A stretch of DNA of 64,000 bases from positions 3,425,001 to 3,489,000 of the forward strand of contig OY288189.1 of the NCBI GenBank assembly GCA_958439205.1. Reading direction: 5' to 3'. Each line of letters opens with the position of its first letter. Positions within the stretch are counted from its first letter, which is position 1. The notes under the pieces are model-generated. The model was given only the letters and a program-made list of their open reading frames with translations, searched no databases and was not told the origin of the DNA. Origin of the DNA: an uncultured Allorhizobium sp. Lineage in GTDB: Bacteria > Pseudomonadota > Alphaproteobacteria > Rhizobiales > Rhizobiaceae. This document shows positions 1 through 9,736 of the stretch, one piece after another. The position numbers were made by a program, and so were the translations under genes.

Positions 1-393
1 GTCCCGGCTTCGAAGAAGGGCATCGTTGGCAAGCGCAAGGCCGAGGCCGAAAAGTCGCGCGCCTCGTTCCCGGGCTGCGATCAGGCCATGGAATTCGCCA
101 AGAACTATCTCGACGTTTCGATCCGCAATCTCGGCCGCGTTCTCGAACCGGAACTGCCGCCGGAATGGAAGCCGCTTATCGAGAAGGCAAATGGCGGCAC
201 GACGGGCACGCGCGTGACGGAACGTGGCGTGGAGTATCTCGCCATCTGCAATCAGCGCCAGGTATCGGACGACGTCGCCGCTGAAGTCGTGTTCCGCGCC
301 GAAGATCTTGGCAAGGAACAGCAGGACGAAAATCCGAATTCCGACAAATATCTCGAAGAGCTGCGCTCCAAGGCACAGATCGTCCTGCAATAA
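1..393 (+). CDS. SurA-like peptidylprolyl isomerase, C-terminal part (5' truncated by window edge)
   Basis: The reading frame is open from base 1 to the TAA at 391-393, so about 130 C-terminal residues are present. The sequence is charged and helical with a conserved-looking GTRVTERGVEYLAICNQRQV stretch. SurA-type periplasmic chaperones in rhizobia sit directly before pdxA and rsmA, next to lptD, and assist outer-membrane protein folding. The call rests mainly on this gene order and the general look of the C-terminal region. The parvulin domain and any signal peptide lie outside the window. The gap to pdxA is 18 bp, which suggests co-transcription. Confidence 0.7.
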   Translation, partial: VPASKKGIVGKRKAEAEKSRASFPGCDQAMEFAKNYLDVSIRNLGRVLEPELPPEWKPLIEKANGGTTGTRVTERGVEYLAICNQRQVSDDVAAEVVFRAEDLGKEQQDENPNSDKYLEELRSKAQIVLQ

Positions 394-411
394 GCGGCGA
401 AAGACCGATCC

Positions 412-1434
412 ATGACCGATGGCGTGCTACCGCTCGCGCTTACCCAGGGCGACCCGGCCGGCATAGGGCCTGATATCGCCCTGCAGGCCTGGCTCAAGCG
501 GGGCGAGATCAGCTTGCCGCCCTTCCTCTACATTGGCGATCCCGCGGTACTCGAGGTGCGCGCTCGCTTGCTTGAGCTGGATGTCAGGATCGAGGAAACG
601 GATGCTGCGCATGCCTGCGAGGTGTTCGACAGGGCTGTGCCGGTGCTTGCCATCAAGACCGGTGTCGATGTTCTCGCGGGCAAGCCACATGTCGCCAATG
701 CCCGCGGAACGATTAGCGCAATAGAGACCGCCGTCTCCCTCTGCCTTGCCGGGGAGGTGCGTGCCGTCGTCACCAATCCAATAGCAAAAGCTGTTCTCTA
801 CGAGGCGGGCTTCGGCTTTCCTGGCCATACCGAATTTCTGGCTGACCTCGCAGCTAAAGCCACAGGCGAAAGCGTTCTGCCGGTGATGATGCTTGCCGGC
901 CCCAAGCTGAAGGCTGTACCGGTCACGATCCACATTCCGATCAAGGATGTGCCGGACGCCCTGAGCGAAGAGCTCATCGTCGATACCTGCCGCATCGTTG
1001 CCCGGGATCTGACCGACCGCTTCGGCTTGACAGCGCCGCGGCTCGCGGTTGCCGGTCTCAACCCGCATGCGGGTGAAGGCGGCGCAATCGGGCATGAGGA
1101 TGACGACATCATTCATCCGGCCATCCGACGCCTTCGCGAAGAAGGGATTGATGCCTTCGGGCCCCTGCCCGCCGACACGATGTTCCATGACGATGCCCGC
1201 AGCCGTTACGACGTGGCAATCTGCATGTATCATGATCAGGCGCTGATCCCGGCCAAGGCGCTCGGCTTCGACGACAGCGTCAACGTCACGCTCGGTCTGC
1301 CCTTCATTCGCACGTCCCCTGATCATGGCACCGCTTTCGGTCTTGCGGGTACAGGATTTGCCAAGGAAACCAGCCTCATTGCCGCGCTTGAACTGGCGGA
1401 CCGCATGAGCATCGCCAAGGACGCATCCCGCTAA
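412..1434 (+). CDS. pdxA: 4-hydroxythreonine-4-phosphate dehydrogenase PdxA
   Basis: This 340-residue cytoplasmic protein has the family's usual length. PdxA oxidises 4-phosphohydroxy-L-threonine with NAD(P) in the DXP-dependent pyridoxal 5'-phosphate pathway. The opening motif TQGDPAGIG is at residues 11-19. Histidines that fit the known substrate and metal sites are seen at H139 (FPGHTEF), H174 (VTIHIP), H219 (NPHAGEGG) and H274 (MYHDQ). Its stop codon overlaps the start of rsmA (TAATG at 1432-1436), so translation of the two is probably coupled. The surA-pdxA-rsmA order is widespread in proteobacteria. The identification is secure. Confidence 0.97.
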   Translation: MTDGVLPLALTQGDPAGIGPDIALQAWLKRGEISLPPFLYIGDPAVLEVRARLLELDVRIEETDAAHACEVFDRAVPVLAIKTGVDVLAGKPHVANARGTISAIETAVSLCLAGEVRAVVTNPIAKAVLYEAGFGFPGHTEFLADLAAKATGESVLPVMMLAGPKLKAVPVTIHIPIKDVPDALSEELIVDTCRIVARDLTDRFGLTAPRLAVAGLNPHAGEGGAIGHEDDDIIHPAIRRLREEGIDAFGPLPADTMFHDDARSRYDVAICMYHDQALIPAKALGFDDSVNVTLGLPFIRTSPDHGTAFGLAGTGFAKETSLIAALELADRMSIAKDASR

Positions 1435-2261
1435 TGGCTGCACTCGACGGACTGCCACCGCTACGCGATGTCATCGCGCGCCATGGGCTCGATGCCAAGA
1501 AGGCACTCGGCCAGAACTTTATCCTGGACCTGAACCTGACGCAGAAGGTGGCGCGGACCGCAGGCTCGCTTGAAGGCGCGACGGTGATCGAGGTCGGACC
1601 GGGTCCGGGCGGACTCACGCGCGCCATCCTCGCGCTTGGCGCCAAGAAGATCATCGCGATCGAGCGCGACCCGCGCTGCCTGCCAGCGCTGCAGGAAATC
1701 AGCGACCACTACCCGGGGCGCCTCGAAGTGATCGAGGGGGACGCGCTGAAGATCGATTTCCGGGACCTCGCCAAAGGCGAACCGGTCAAGATCATCGCGA
1801 ACCTGCCCTACAATGTCGGGACGCAGCTGCTCGTCAACTGGCTCCTGCCGGCGCAGTGGCCTCCCTTCTGGCAGTCGCTGACCCTGATGTTTCAGAAGGA
1901 AGTCGGCCAGCGGATTGTGGCGCGTGAGGACGACAATCACTACGGCCGGCTCGGCGTGCTTTGCGGCTGGCGGACTGAGGCCCACATGGCCTTCGACATT
2001 CCCCCGCAGGCCTTCACACCGCCACCCAAAGTGACCTCGACCGTGGTGCATCTCGAGCCAATCGAGAAACCCCTGCCCTGCGATGCCGACAAGCTTGAGA
2101 AGGTAACGCTCGCGGCCTTTGGACAGCGCCGTAAGATGTTGAGGCAAAGCCTCAAGCCGATCGGTGGGGAAGCGCTGCTCGCGCGTGCAGAGATCGATCC
2201 TCAACGCCGAGCCGAAACGCTCAGCGTCGAGGAATTCTGCAGGCTCGCCAATCTGGTCTGA
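1434..2261 (+). CDS. rsmA: 16S rRNA (adenine1518/1519-N6)-dimethyltransferase RsmA/KsgA
   Basis: This 275-residue protein is a SAM-dependent methyltransferase that dimethylates two adjacent adenines in the 3' hairpin of 16S rRNA during 30S maturation. The N-terminal [10 protein letters not shown] box, the SAM-binding motif EVGPGPGG (residues 53-60) and the catalytic NLPYN motif (residues 123-127) are all present, as is the C-terminal RRKMLRQSL helix that contacts rRNA. The ATG overlaps the pdxA stop by one base. It is the last gene of the surA-pdxA-rsmA unit; the next gene converges from the other strand only 19 bp away. Confidence 0.97.
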   Translation: MAALDGLPPLRDVIARHGLDAKKALGQNFILDLNLTQKVARTAGSLEGATVIEVGPGPGGLTRAILALGAKKIIAIERDPRCLPALQEISDHYPGRLEVIEGDALKIDFRDLAKGEPVKIIANLPYNVGTQLLVNWLLPAQWPPFWQSLTLMFQKEVGQRIVAREDDNHYGRLGVLCGWRTEAHMAFDIPPQAFTPPPKVTSTVVHLEPIEKPLPCDADKLEKVTLAAFGQRRKMLRQSLKPIGGEALLARAEIDPQRRAETLSVEEFCRLANLV

Positions 2262-2280
2262 TGCCGTGGCGAGCGTTGTG

Positions 2281-4485
2281 TCAGGCGGCCTGGCGGCCGC
2301 GCTGACGGTTTTCGTTTCCAGGCAATTTGAAGAGTGCGATCTGGGCGTTCAGACGGTCAGCTTCAGCCGCCACGCTTGACGTAGCTGCACTCGCCTCTTC
2401 CACCATGGCTGCATTCTGCTGCGTCACCTGGTCCATCTGGCTCACGGCCTGGCTGATCTCGTTCAGCGCTCCGGATTGCTCCTGTGCTGCCGAAACGATG
2501 GCTGTCACGCGCTCATTGATCTTCATGACATGCTCTTCGATGCCCTTCAGCGTTTCGCCCGTTTCGTTGACCAGACGAACGCCCGCTTCGACCTCCTGGG
2601 CCGAACGATTGATCAGCGACTTGATCTCCCGGGCGGCGTTGGCGGAGCGTTGAGCAAGTTCACGCACTTCCTGCGCCACGACGGCGAAGCCCCTGCCGGC
2701 TTCCCCTGCGCGGGCAGCTTCGACGCCGGCGTTCAGGGCCAGCAGGTTGGTCTGGAAGGCGATCTCGTCGATAACGCTGATGATCTGGCCGATCTGGCCG
2801 GACGACTGCTCGATGTGATGCATCGCCTTGACCGTATCGGAGACGACGGAACCGGACTTCTGAGCGGTGACGGTTGCTTCACGCACCAGCTTTCCGGCCT
2901 CCTGAGCCTGTTGGGTCGAGCTCGACATGGCCGTGGTGATCTGGCTGATCGAGGCGGCTGCTTCCTCGAGCGCTGCTGCCTGTCGCTCCGTGCGGCGAGC
3001 AAGATCGTCTGCCGCGAGCTGCAGTTCCTGCGAGCCTCCGTGCAACTGGCCTGTGCTCTGGCGGATCGTGGACATCACGCCGCAGAGGCGCTCCATGGAG
3101 CCATTGAAGCTCGTGCGAAGAGGATCGAGGGATTCGGCAAAGGGATCCGAAAGACGGAAGCCGATCTCGCCTGAAGACAGGGCATCGAGCCCGCTTGCCA
3201 GTTGGTCGACAGCAAAGGCAATCTCAGCGGCCCGCTCGGCGCGTTCGCGCGCAGCCTCCAATTCGGCCGCACGCTTGATGCGTTCGGCCGCTTCCTGCTC
3301 CTCCCGCTCCTTCATCATGCGGGCCTTGGCCAGCGCGATGTATTCGGTGACGGCACGGCCCATCTGACCGATTTCGTCCTTGCTATCCGACTGGATCGTG
3401 TCCACCTCGACCTGCCCCTGGGCGAGATCGTTCATCGTCCGCGTTAGGCGGCGCAGTGGACGAACGACGGTGAGCGACAGCGACATGGCGAAGAAGCAGG
3501 CGAAGGTGAGAACCGAACCGGTGATCCCGGCCACGCGCAGCAGATGATGATATTCCTCGTCCGCCATACCCTTTGCCTGGACCACGATCGTGCCCAGCGT
3601 CTCGTTTTCCAGCTCCTTCAACCGCTCGATCCGGTGAGCCGAGCGCTCGAGCCATTCGCCGCTGTCGAGGGTGCTGAGGTCAGCCGTGAGACCACCCAGC
3701 ATCATCTGGGCGCGAATTGCCTCCACGGCATCCGCGTCGGGTGTGTGCAAGGACTGTCTGTAGTGCTCGCGCTCCTCGTCGGGCAGCAGTTCGAGATATT
3801 GGCCGATCAGCGAGGTCTGCGAGCCGAACATACCGATGAAGTCGAGGTAATGGGCATCGTCGAACTTGCCCTGCGAGATGAAGGTGTGACCGAGATTCTG
3901 CTCCTGGCCTGCCACTTCCTTGGCATTCATCAGAAGGTTGTAGGCCATCATCTTGCCGACAACGCCCCTTGCGCCTGCCACCAGCGAGAATTCGCGCGAG
4001 ACATTCATCAGGCGATGCACGAGGTCCGTGTAATAGACGAACACCTCGGTTGGCGGGATGGTGAGCGCATCGGTTGCAGACCTGATCTGCGGCAGCTTGG
4101 CCAGCACGACCGCCAGTTCTTCCTCGTGACGGATCAGGGTTGGGTCCCCTTCAGCCTTCATGTCTTCGAGGACATGATCCATCTCGCTCAATGCGGGAGC
4201 GGCCTTTGTGCGCATCGCTTCGAGCTCGGGACCATGTTCCTTGCCCTTGGAAGCGAGGAGGCCAACCGCCTCTGCGCGCTCACCCTGCAGCGCATGCACG
4301 AGATCGCCGATCACGCCGAGGTCGGCGCTGACGACACCCAGATGGCGTGCGTGCTGATAGGCGGCAAAGGTGGTGTTGACTTCGATATAGGCTAGCCCGG
4401 CTAGCGCCACGAGCGGGATGGCAAGAGCCACCGCCAGGCGCCAGGTAACAGAAACATCCGTCAATCGCATTTCGATCCCCAGCAT
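2281..4485 (-). CDS. Methyl-accepting chemotaxis protein with NIT-type sensor domain
   Basis: This membrane chemoreceptor signals ligand occupancy to the CheA/CheW array. After a transmembrane helix near the N-terminus comes a periplasmic all-helical domain of about 280 residues resembling the NIT (nitrate- and nitrite-sensing) domain. A second membrane helix, a HAMP linker ([19 protein letters not shown]) and a long coiled coil follow, ending in the MCP hairpin tip ([20 protein letters not shown]). No CheR-tethering pentapeptide is seen at the C-terminus. The frame can be extended to 4539, but I prefer an ATG at 4485 or 4470 ([11 protein letters not shown]), which puts the signal anchor at the start. 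The gene is monocistronic and convergent with rsmA. The ligand is unknown; nitrate or nitrite is only an inference from the domain type. Confidence 0.9.
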   Translation of the reverse strand: MLGIEMRLTDVSVTWRLAVALAIPLVALAGLAYIEVNTTFAAYQHARHLGVVSADLGVIGDLVHALQGERAEAVGLLASKGKEHGPELEAMRTKAAPALSEMDHVLEDMKAEGDPTLIRHEEELAVVLAKLPQIRSATDALTIPPTEVFVYYTDLVHRLMNVSREFSLVAGARGVVGKMMAYNLLMNAKEVAGQEQNLGHTFISQGKFDDAHYLDFIGMFGSQTSLIGQYLELLPDEEREHYRQSLHTPDADAVEAIRAQMMLGGLTADLSTLDSGEWLERSAHRIERLKELENETLGTIVVQAKGMADEEYHHLLRVAGITGSVLTFACFFAMSLSLTVVRPLRRLTRTMNDLAQGQVEVDTIQSDSKDEIGQMGRAVTEYIALAKARMMKEREEQEAAERIKRAAELEAARERAERAAEIAFAVDQLASGLDALSSGEIGFRLSDPFAESLDPLRTSFNGSMERLCGVMSTIRQSTGQLHGGSQELQLAADDLARRTERQAAALEEAAASISQITTAMSSSTQQAQEAGKLVREATVTAQKSGSVVSDTVKAMHHIEQSSGQIGQIISVIDEIAFQTNLLALNAGVEAARAGEAGRGFAVVAQEVRELAQRSANAAREIKSLINRSAQEVEAGVRLVNETGETLKGIEEHVMKINERVTAIVSAAQEQSGALNEISQAVSQMDQVTQQNAAMVEEASAATSSVAAEADRLNAQIALFKLPGNENRQRGRQAA

Positions 4486-4543
4486 ACGATGTGCGGCCCC
4501 ACACGGTTCCGCAACTATAGCGTCAGGACGATGATCCAATACA

Positions 4544-4551
4544 ATGGTTAA
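4544..4551 (-). promoter_or_regulatory. Candidate CtrA half-site upstream of the chemoreceptor gene
   Basis: On the minus strand the sequence reads TTAACCAT, which matches the alphaproteobacterial CtrA half-site. It lies about 60 bp upstream of the chemoreceptor start. The second TTAA expected after seven bases is absent. CtrA often controls motility and chemotaxis genes, but a single 8-bp match in an AT-rich gap is weak evidence. Confidence 0.25.
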
Positions 4552-4608
4552 ACATTAGTCATGCTTGAATTATGCAAGTTGAGTGATCGTGAAATTTCTT
4601 CCACGTGG

Positions 4609-5535
4609 TCAGTCAGCTAGCCGATTTCCGCTGGTGATTGCGGCCTCGTGAACCAGCCAGCTCGCGAGATGCGTCACCGCATCGCTCTTGCTGCCCGATA
4701 CCAGCCAATATCCCCGTCCTGGCACCGAGACCATCTCGCCTGCCACCACGAGCAGGTTGGCGTCCAGCAGATGATCGACGAGACCGAGCCATCCGAGCGC
4801 AACGCCTTGGCCTGCCATGGCTGCCTGAACGACAAGAGCGTAGGTATTGAAGCGCAGGTCACCCGGTCGCTCCTGGTCGTTCTCAGCCAGCCCCAGCCGT
4901 GCGAGATAAGCGGGCCAGTCGAGCCAGGGGGAAATGTTTTCGGCCTCCAGATGGATCAGCGGTCCCTGTTCAACAGGTGAAACCGTAATATCAGGCAGAC
5001 GCCGGGACTGGCTCGGGGTGCAAACGGGAACCACCCGCTCGGGCATCAGCAAGGTGGCGCCAGGACCGAACTCGCTCGCCGAGCCGAAGGCAACCGCAAG
5101 ATCGGCATCCTCGCGCCAGTGGTGCCCGAGGCGCTGGGTGGCGACGATCTGCAGGTCGATATCGTGATACTGCTGGCGGAAGGCGTACATGCGCGGGATG
5201 AGCCAGAGGCTCGAGAAAGCATAGTCCGTGGCCAACCGCACGGTCGGGCGGCGACGCGCGGCCCGCAAGCTTCTCTGCAGGCTGTCGACTTCCGACACCG
5301 TGCGCTCGGCGATGGCCAACAGACGCTGCCCCTCCTCCGTAAAGCGCACACCCCGATGCAGCCGCTGCAGGAGCGGCAGACCGAACCGCTGCTCCAGTAG
5401 TCGGATCTGATAGCTGACAGCCGGTTGAGACAGACCGAGCGCCTCGGCGGCGGCGGATAGGGAGCCTTTCCGGCCGACTTCCACGAGCAGGCGCATCCAG
5501 GCGAGATCGACCAGAGGTTCAGACATCAATCTCAC
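4609..5535 (-). CDS. LysR-family regulator, putative choline-sulfate utilisation transcription factor
   Basis: This 308-residue protein has an N-terminal winged helix-turn-helix (GSLSAAAEALGLSQPAVSYQ, about residues 27-46) followed by a two-lobed periplasmic-binding-like effector domain, the normal LysR layout. It is divergent from choX and betC with a 91-bp gap, the arrangement expected for a LysR activator of that operon. A named subfamily of LysR proteins occurs beside choline sulfatase genes in rhizobia and pseudomonads, and this one fits by context. The first ATG is at 5535, but MSEPLV at 5526 is an equally plausible start. Its effector is presumably choline-O-sulfate or choline; the sequence does not show this. 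Confidence 0.85.
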   Translation of the reverse strand: MRLMSEPLVDLAWMRLLVEVGRKGSLSAAAEALGLSQPAVSYQIRLLEQRFGLPLLQRLHRGVRFTEEGQRLLAIAERTVSEVDSLQRSLRAARRRPTVRLATDYAFSSLWLIPRMYAFRQQYHDIDLQIVATQRLGHHWREDADLAVAFGSASEFGPGATLLMPERVVPVCTPSQSRRLPDITVSPVEQGPLIHLEAENISPWLDWPAYLARLGLAENDQERPGDLRFNTYALVVQAAMAGQGVALGWLGLVDHLLDANLLVVAGEMVSVPGRGYWLVSGSKSDAVTHLASWLVHEAAITSGNRLAD

Positions 5536-5626
5536 TTATGCCAAACATCAAAAATCTCCTGCTTCACAGCCAAGTGTCGCGCCTCTTCAATAACGGCAGA
5601 CAATACCACAAAAAGAGGGAACCACT

Positions 5627-6583
5627 ATGCGCACGACACTGAACCATCGCACGGGTCTTGGCGGCCTTGCCGGCCTTGCCCTGATGCTCCTCGCTACGAC
5701 CGCAGCAGCCGCAGATGCGGAAAGCTGCAAGACCGTCCGCCTCTCGGATCCGGGCTGGACCGACATCACCGCAACCAATGGCGTCGCCTCTGTCGTTCTC
5801 GAAGCGCTCGGCTACCAGCCAGACGTGAAGACTCTTTCCGTCCCGATCGGCTACCAGTCGATGAAAAATGGCGAGATCGACGTTTTCCTCGGCAACTGGA
5901 TGCCGGCGCAGCAGGCCTTTATCGACGACCTGAATGGTGCCAAGGCCATCGAGATCCTGGCGAAGAACCTGGAGGGCGCGAAGTTCACGCTCGCCGTGCC
6001 GACCGCGACGGCCGAAAAGGGCATCAAGGATTTCGCCGACCTCGGAAAGAACCCGGATGAGTTCGAGAGCAAGATCTACGGCATCGAGCCGGGCGCACCG
6101 GCAAACGCCAATATCCAGAAGATGATCGATGCCGGCGAATTCGGCCTCGAGGGGTGGGAACTGGTCGAATCGGGTGAACAGGCAATGCTGGCTCAGGTCG
6201 AGCGCGCCACCAAGGAAGGCAAGGGCGTCGTCTTCCTCGCATGGGCGCCGCATCCGATGAACGAGCGCTTCCCGCTTACCTATCTCTCCGGTGGCGACGC
6301 GTATTTCGGTCCGAATTTCGGTGGTGCCGAAGTCTATACTCTGGGGCGGACCGGTTGGAGCGAAACCTGCCCGAATGCCGCAACGCTCTTCAAGCAGATG
6401 ACTTTCGACGTCTCCATGGAGAACGTCCTGATGGGCGAAATCCTCGGCGGCAAGGACTCCAAGGAAGCCGCCACGGCATGGCTGAAGGCCAATCCGGGCG
6501 TGCTCGACAGCTGGCTGAAGGGCGTGACCACGCTGGATGGCCAGCCGGGCGATGCAGCGGTCAAGTCGGCTCTCGGTCTCTGA
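5627..6583 (+). CDS. choX: Choline-binding periplasmic protein ChoX (ABC transporter substrate-binding subunit)
   Basis: This 318-residue protein begins with a Sec signal peptide that ends near ATTAAAADAE (residues 24-33). The remainder is a type II periplasmic-binding fold of the OpuAC/ProX class. From the known ChoX structure, choline is held in an aromatic box. Its tryptophans appear here at W44 (GWTD), W91 (GNWMP) and W206 (LAWAP), with the acidic residue at D46. The fourth position, Tyr119 in ChoX as I recall it, appears to be F120. An AGAGGGA ribosome site lies just upstream of the ATG. The gene is 12 bp before betC and divergent from the LysR gene. The ABC permease and ATPase (choW, choV) are not in this cluster. 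Confidence 0.9.
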   Translation: MRTTLNHRTGLGGLAGLALMLLATTAAAADAESCKTVRLSDPGWTDITATNGVASVVLEALGYQPDVKTLSVPIGYQSMKNGEIDVFLGNWMPAQQAFIDDLNGAKAIEILAKNLEGAKFTLAVPTATAEKGIKDFADLGKNPDEFESKIYGIEPGAPANANIQKMIDAGEFGLEGWELVESGEQAMLAQVERATKEGKGVVFLAWAPHPMNERFPLTYLSGGDAYFGPNFGGAEVYTLGRTGWSETCPNAATLFKQMTFDVSMENVLMGEILGGKDSKEAATAWLKANPGVLDSWLKGVTTLDGQPGDAAVKSALGL

Positions 6584-6595
6584 GGTCGAACACTC

Positions 6596-8113
6596 GTGAC
6601 CTCACGCCCCAACATTCTGATCCTGATGGTGGATCAGTTCAACGGGACCTTCTTTCCGGACGGTCCCGCTGATTTCCTACATGCCCCCAATCTGGCAAAT
6701 CTGGCGAAGCGCTCCGTGCGCTTCGCCAACACCTACACCGCAAGCCCGCTCTGTGCGCCTGCGCGCGCCTCCTTCATGTCGGGGCAATTGCCGAGCCGGA
6801 CGCGCGTCTATGACAATGCGGCGGAGTTTGCCTCCGACATTCCGACCTTCGCCCATCACCTGCGGGCGGCCGGTTACCAGACCAGCCTTTCCGGCAAGAT
6901 GCATTTCGTCGGCCCGGACCAGCTGCATGGCTTCGAAGAGCGGCTGACGACGGACATCTACCCCGCCGATTTTGGCTGGACCCCCGACTATCGCAAGCCA
7001 GGTGAGCGCATCGACTGGTGGTATCACAATCTCGGCTCCGTCACGGGCGCCGGAGTTGCCGAGATCACCAACCAGATGGAGTATGACGACGAAGTCGCCT
7101 ACAACGCGACGCGCCGGCTCTACGACCTGTCGCGCGGCCATGACGAGCGGCCGTGGTGCCTGACCGTCAGCTTCACCCATCCGCATGACCCTTACGTCGC
7201 GCGGCGGAAATACTGGGATCTCTACGAGGGCTGCGAGGCTCTTCAGCCAAGTGTCCCTGCAATCCCGTATGACGAACAGGATCCGCATTCGCAGCGCCTC
7301 ATGGATGCCTGCGACCACCTCGCTTTCGACATCACCGACGAGAACGTTGCACGGGCACGCCAGGGCTACTTCGCCAATATCTCCTATGTCGACGACAAGA
7401 TCGGCGAGATCCTCGACGTGCTCGAGCGCACACGAATGGCGGACAACACCGTCATCCTCTTCGTCTCCGACCACGGCGACATGCTGGGCGAGCGCGGGTT
7501 GTGGTTCAAGATGAACTTCTTCGAGGGCTCGGCACGGGTTCCGATGATGATGGCGGTCCCGGGTATCGAGGGACGGCTGGTGACGACGCCCGTTTCGACG
7601 CTCGACGTCACCCCAACACTGGCCGGACTTGCCGGCATCGACATATCCACCATTCTCGACTGGACCGATGGCGAGGACCTGATGCCCCTCGCAACCGGAA
7701 CCGGTGGACGGGGCATGGTTCCAATGGAGTATGCCGCCGAGGGGACGGTCAGTCCGATGATCGGGCTGCGCAACGAGCGCTACAAGCTGACACTTTGCCA
7801 GGCGGATCCGCCGATCCTGGCGGACCTAGAGGCTGACCCCTATGAGCTGACCAATCTCGCAGAGGATCCGGCTGCGGCCGGGATTTTCGAAGCACTCAGC
7901 GAAGAAGCCTCAAAACGGTGGGATCTGTCCCGCTTCGATGCGGCGGTTCGCGAAAGTCAGGCGCGTCGCCACATCGTCTACGCGGCACTGCGCAACGGCG
8001 CCTATTTCCCCTGGGACTACCAGCCGCTGCAGAAGGCGTCCGAGCGCTACATGCGCAACCACATGGACCTCAACATCCTCGAGGAAAGTCAGCGCTTCCC
8101 GCGAGGCGAATGA
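6596..8113 (+). CDS. betC: Choline-sulfatase BetC
   Basis: This 505-residue cytoplasmic sulfatase hydrolyses choline-O-sulfate to choline and sulfate, feeding choline to glycine-betaine synthesis or use as a carbon, nitrogen and sulfur source. The start codon is GTG. The alkaline-phosphatase-like core opens with PNILILMVDQ, whose acidic residue binds metal. The formylglycine site is C53 in SPLCAPARAS (CxPxR). The second metal site is VSDHGDMLGERG. Most choline sulfatases have a C-terminal extension like the one seen here (WDYQPLQKASERYMRN). It forms an operon with choX and is followed by a strong terminator. Confidence 0.95.
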   Translation: MTSRPNILILMVDQFNGTFFPDGPADFLHAPNLANLAKRSVRFANTYTASPLCAPARASFMSGQLPSRTRVYDNAAEFASDIPTFAHHLRAAGYQTSLSGKMHFVGPDQLHGFEERLTTDIYPADFGWTPDYRKPGERIDWWYHNLGSVTGAGVAEITNQMEYDDEVAYNATRRLYDLSRGHDERPWCLTVSFTHPHDPYVARRKYWDLYEGCEALQPSVPAIPYDEQDPHSQRLMDACDHLAFDITDENVARARQGYFANISYVDDKIGEILDVLERTRMADNTVILFVSDHGDMLGERGLWFKMNFFEGSARVPMMMAVPGIEGRLVTTPVSTLDVTPTLAGLAGIDISTILDWTDGEDLMPLATGTGGRGMVPMEYAAEGTVSPMIGLRNERYKLTLCQADPPILADLEADPYELTNLAEDPAAAGIFEALSEEASKRWDLSRFDAAVRESQARRHIVYAALRNGAYFPWDYQPLQKASERYMRNHMDLNILEESQRFPRGE

Positions 8114-8120
8114 AAAAGCA

Positions 8121-8154
8121 AAAGGGCGGCCGAGTAATCAGGCCGCCCTTTTCA
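8121..8154 (+). terminator. Rho-independent terminator between betC and gmk
   Basis: A GC-rich stem, AAAGGGCGGCC paired with GGCCGCCCTTTT, with a short loop and a trailing T-run, begins about 10 bp after the betC stop. The A-run on its left side means it could also end gmk transcripts arriving from the opposite direction. Confidence 0.85.
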
Positions 8155-8172
8155 ATTCAGAGATCGCAGGTC

Positions 8173-8820
<648 letters not shown>

Positions 8821-8823
8821 GGA

Positions 8824-9714
8824 CTACTCCAGATTCTGAACCTGTTCGCGGAATTGGTCGATGACGACCTTCAATTCGATACCGGCGGCGGTGACCGCGA
8901 CGGCATTGGATTTGGAACAGATAGTATTTGATTCTCGGTTAAATTCCTGCGCCAGGAAATCGAGTTTACGACCCACCGGACCGCCAGCGGCCAGCAGCTC
9001 CCGAGCAGCCGTCACATGCGCCTTCAGGCGGTCGATTTCCTCGCGCAGATCGGCCTTGGTGGCGATCAGGGCGATTTCCTGATGCAGGCGGTCACGGTCG
9101 AGACCTGACGTCGTGTCCATCAGCGCCGCGAGCTGCGTTTCGAGCCTGCGGGCGATCTCATCCGGGGTACGGGAAGGATCTGCCTCGATCTGGAGCGCGA
9201 GGTCCTCGATCTTGGTGACCTGCTCTTCGAGGATCCGGCGGAGTGCTGCCCCTTCGGTCGTGCGCATGTCAGCGAGCGCCGTGATTGCACGATCGAGGCC
9301 GGCCAGAATATCGGCATCACGCACAGCAATCGCCTCGGCATCATCGGTTGCCTCACGCATATCGACGAGGCCACGAATGGAGAGCAGCGTATCGAGCCGC
9401 AGAGGTGCGGGATCAAGGACATCGGGACCGAGCTGGTCACGCAGCGCGAGAACTGCGGCAAGCGCATCCCGGTTCAGCACGGCCTCGACACGGTTTTCGC
9501 TCACCGTGACGTTGAGACCGATCTGCAGGTTGCCGCGGGTCAGCCGGTCGCCGGCCAGCCGGCGGATATCGGTTTCGAGCGTCTCATGGCCCTGCGGCAG
9601 GCGCGCGCGCAGATCCAGACCCTTGCCGTTGACGGAACGGAGTTCCCAAGCCCAGCGGTAACGCCCCGACGAGCCCTCGACACGGGCAAAGCCCGTCATG
9701 GATTGCAGTGTCAT
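8824..9714 (-). CDS. YicC/YloC-family endoribonuclease
   Basis: The protein is 296 residues when started at MTLQSMTGFARVEG (ATG at 9714). That start fits the family N-terminus exactly; the reading frame extends further upstream but only into an arginine-rich tail that is not family-like. The C-terminal DUF1732 region shows the signature FLAQEFNRESNTICSKSNA. E. coli YicC is reported to take part in sRNA degradation as an RNase. The gene is almost always next to gmk, as here. Confidence 0.93.
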   Translation of the reverse strand: MTLQSMTGFARVEGSSGRYRWAWELRSVNGKGLDLRARLPQGHETLETDIRRLAGDRLTRGNLQIGLNVTVSENRVEAVLNRDALAAVLALRDQLGPDVLDPAPLRLDTLLSIRGLVDMREATDDAEAIAVRDADILAGLDRAITALADMRTTEGAALRRILEEQVTKIEDLALQIEADPSRTPDEIARRLETQLAALMDTTSGLDRDRLHQEIALIATKADLREEIDRLKAHVTAARELLAAGGPVGRKLDFLAQEFNRESNTICSKSNAVAVTAAGIELKVVIDQFREQVQNLE

Positions 9715-9736
9715 GCCCCGCCCCTTAGCGCCGGTC

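Noticed and set aside
427..1458. 343-residue open frame on the minus strand across pdxA
   Set aside because: It is fully antisense to a secure gene, and its product is a His/Arg/Asp-rich mixture with no recognisable motif. It is a GC-rich shadow frame.
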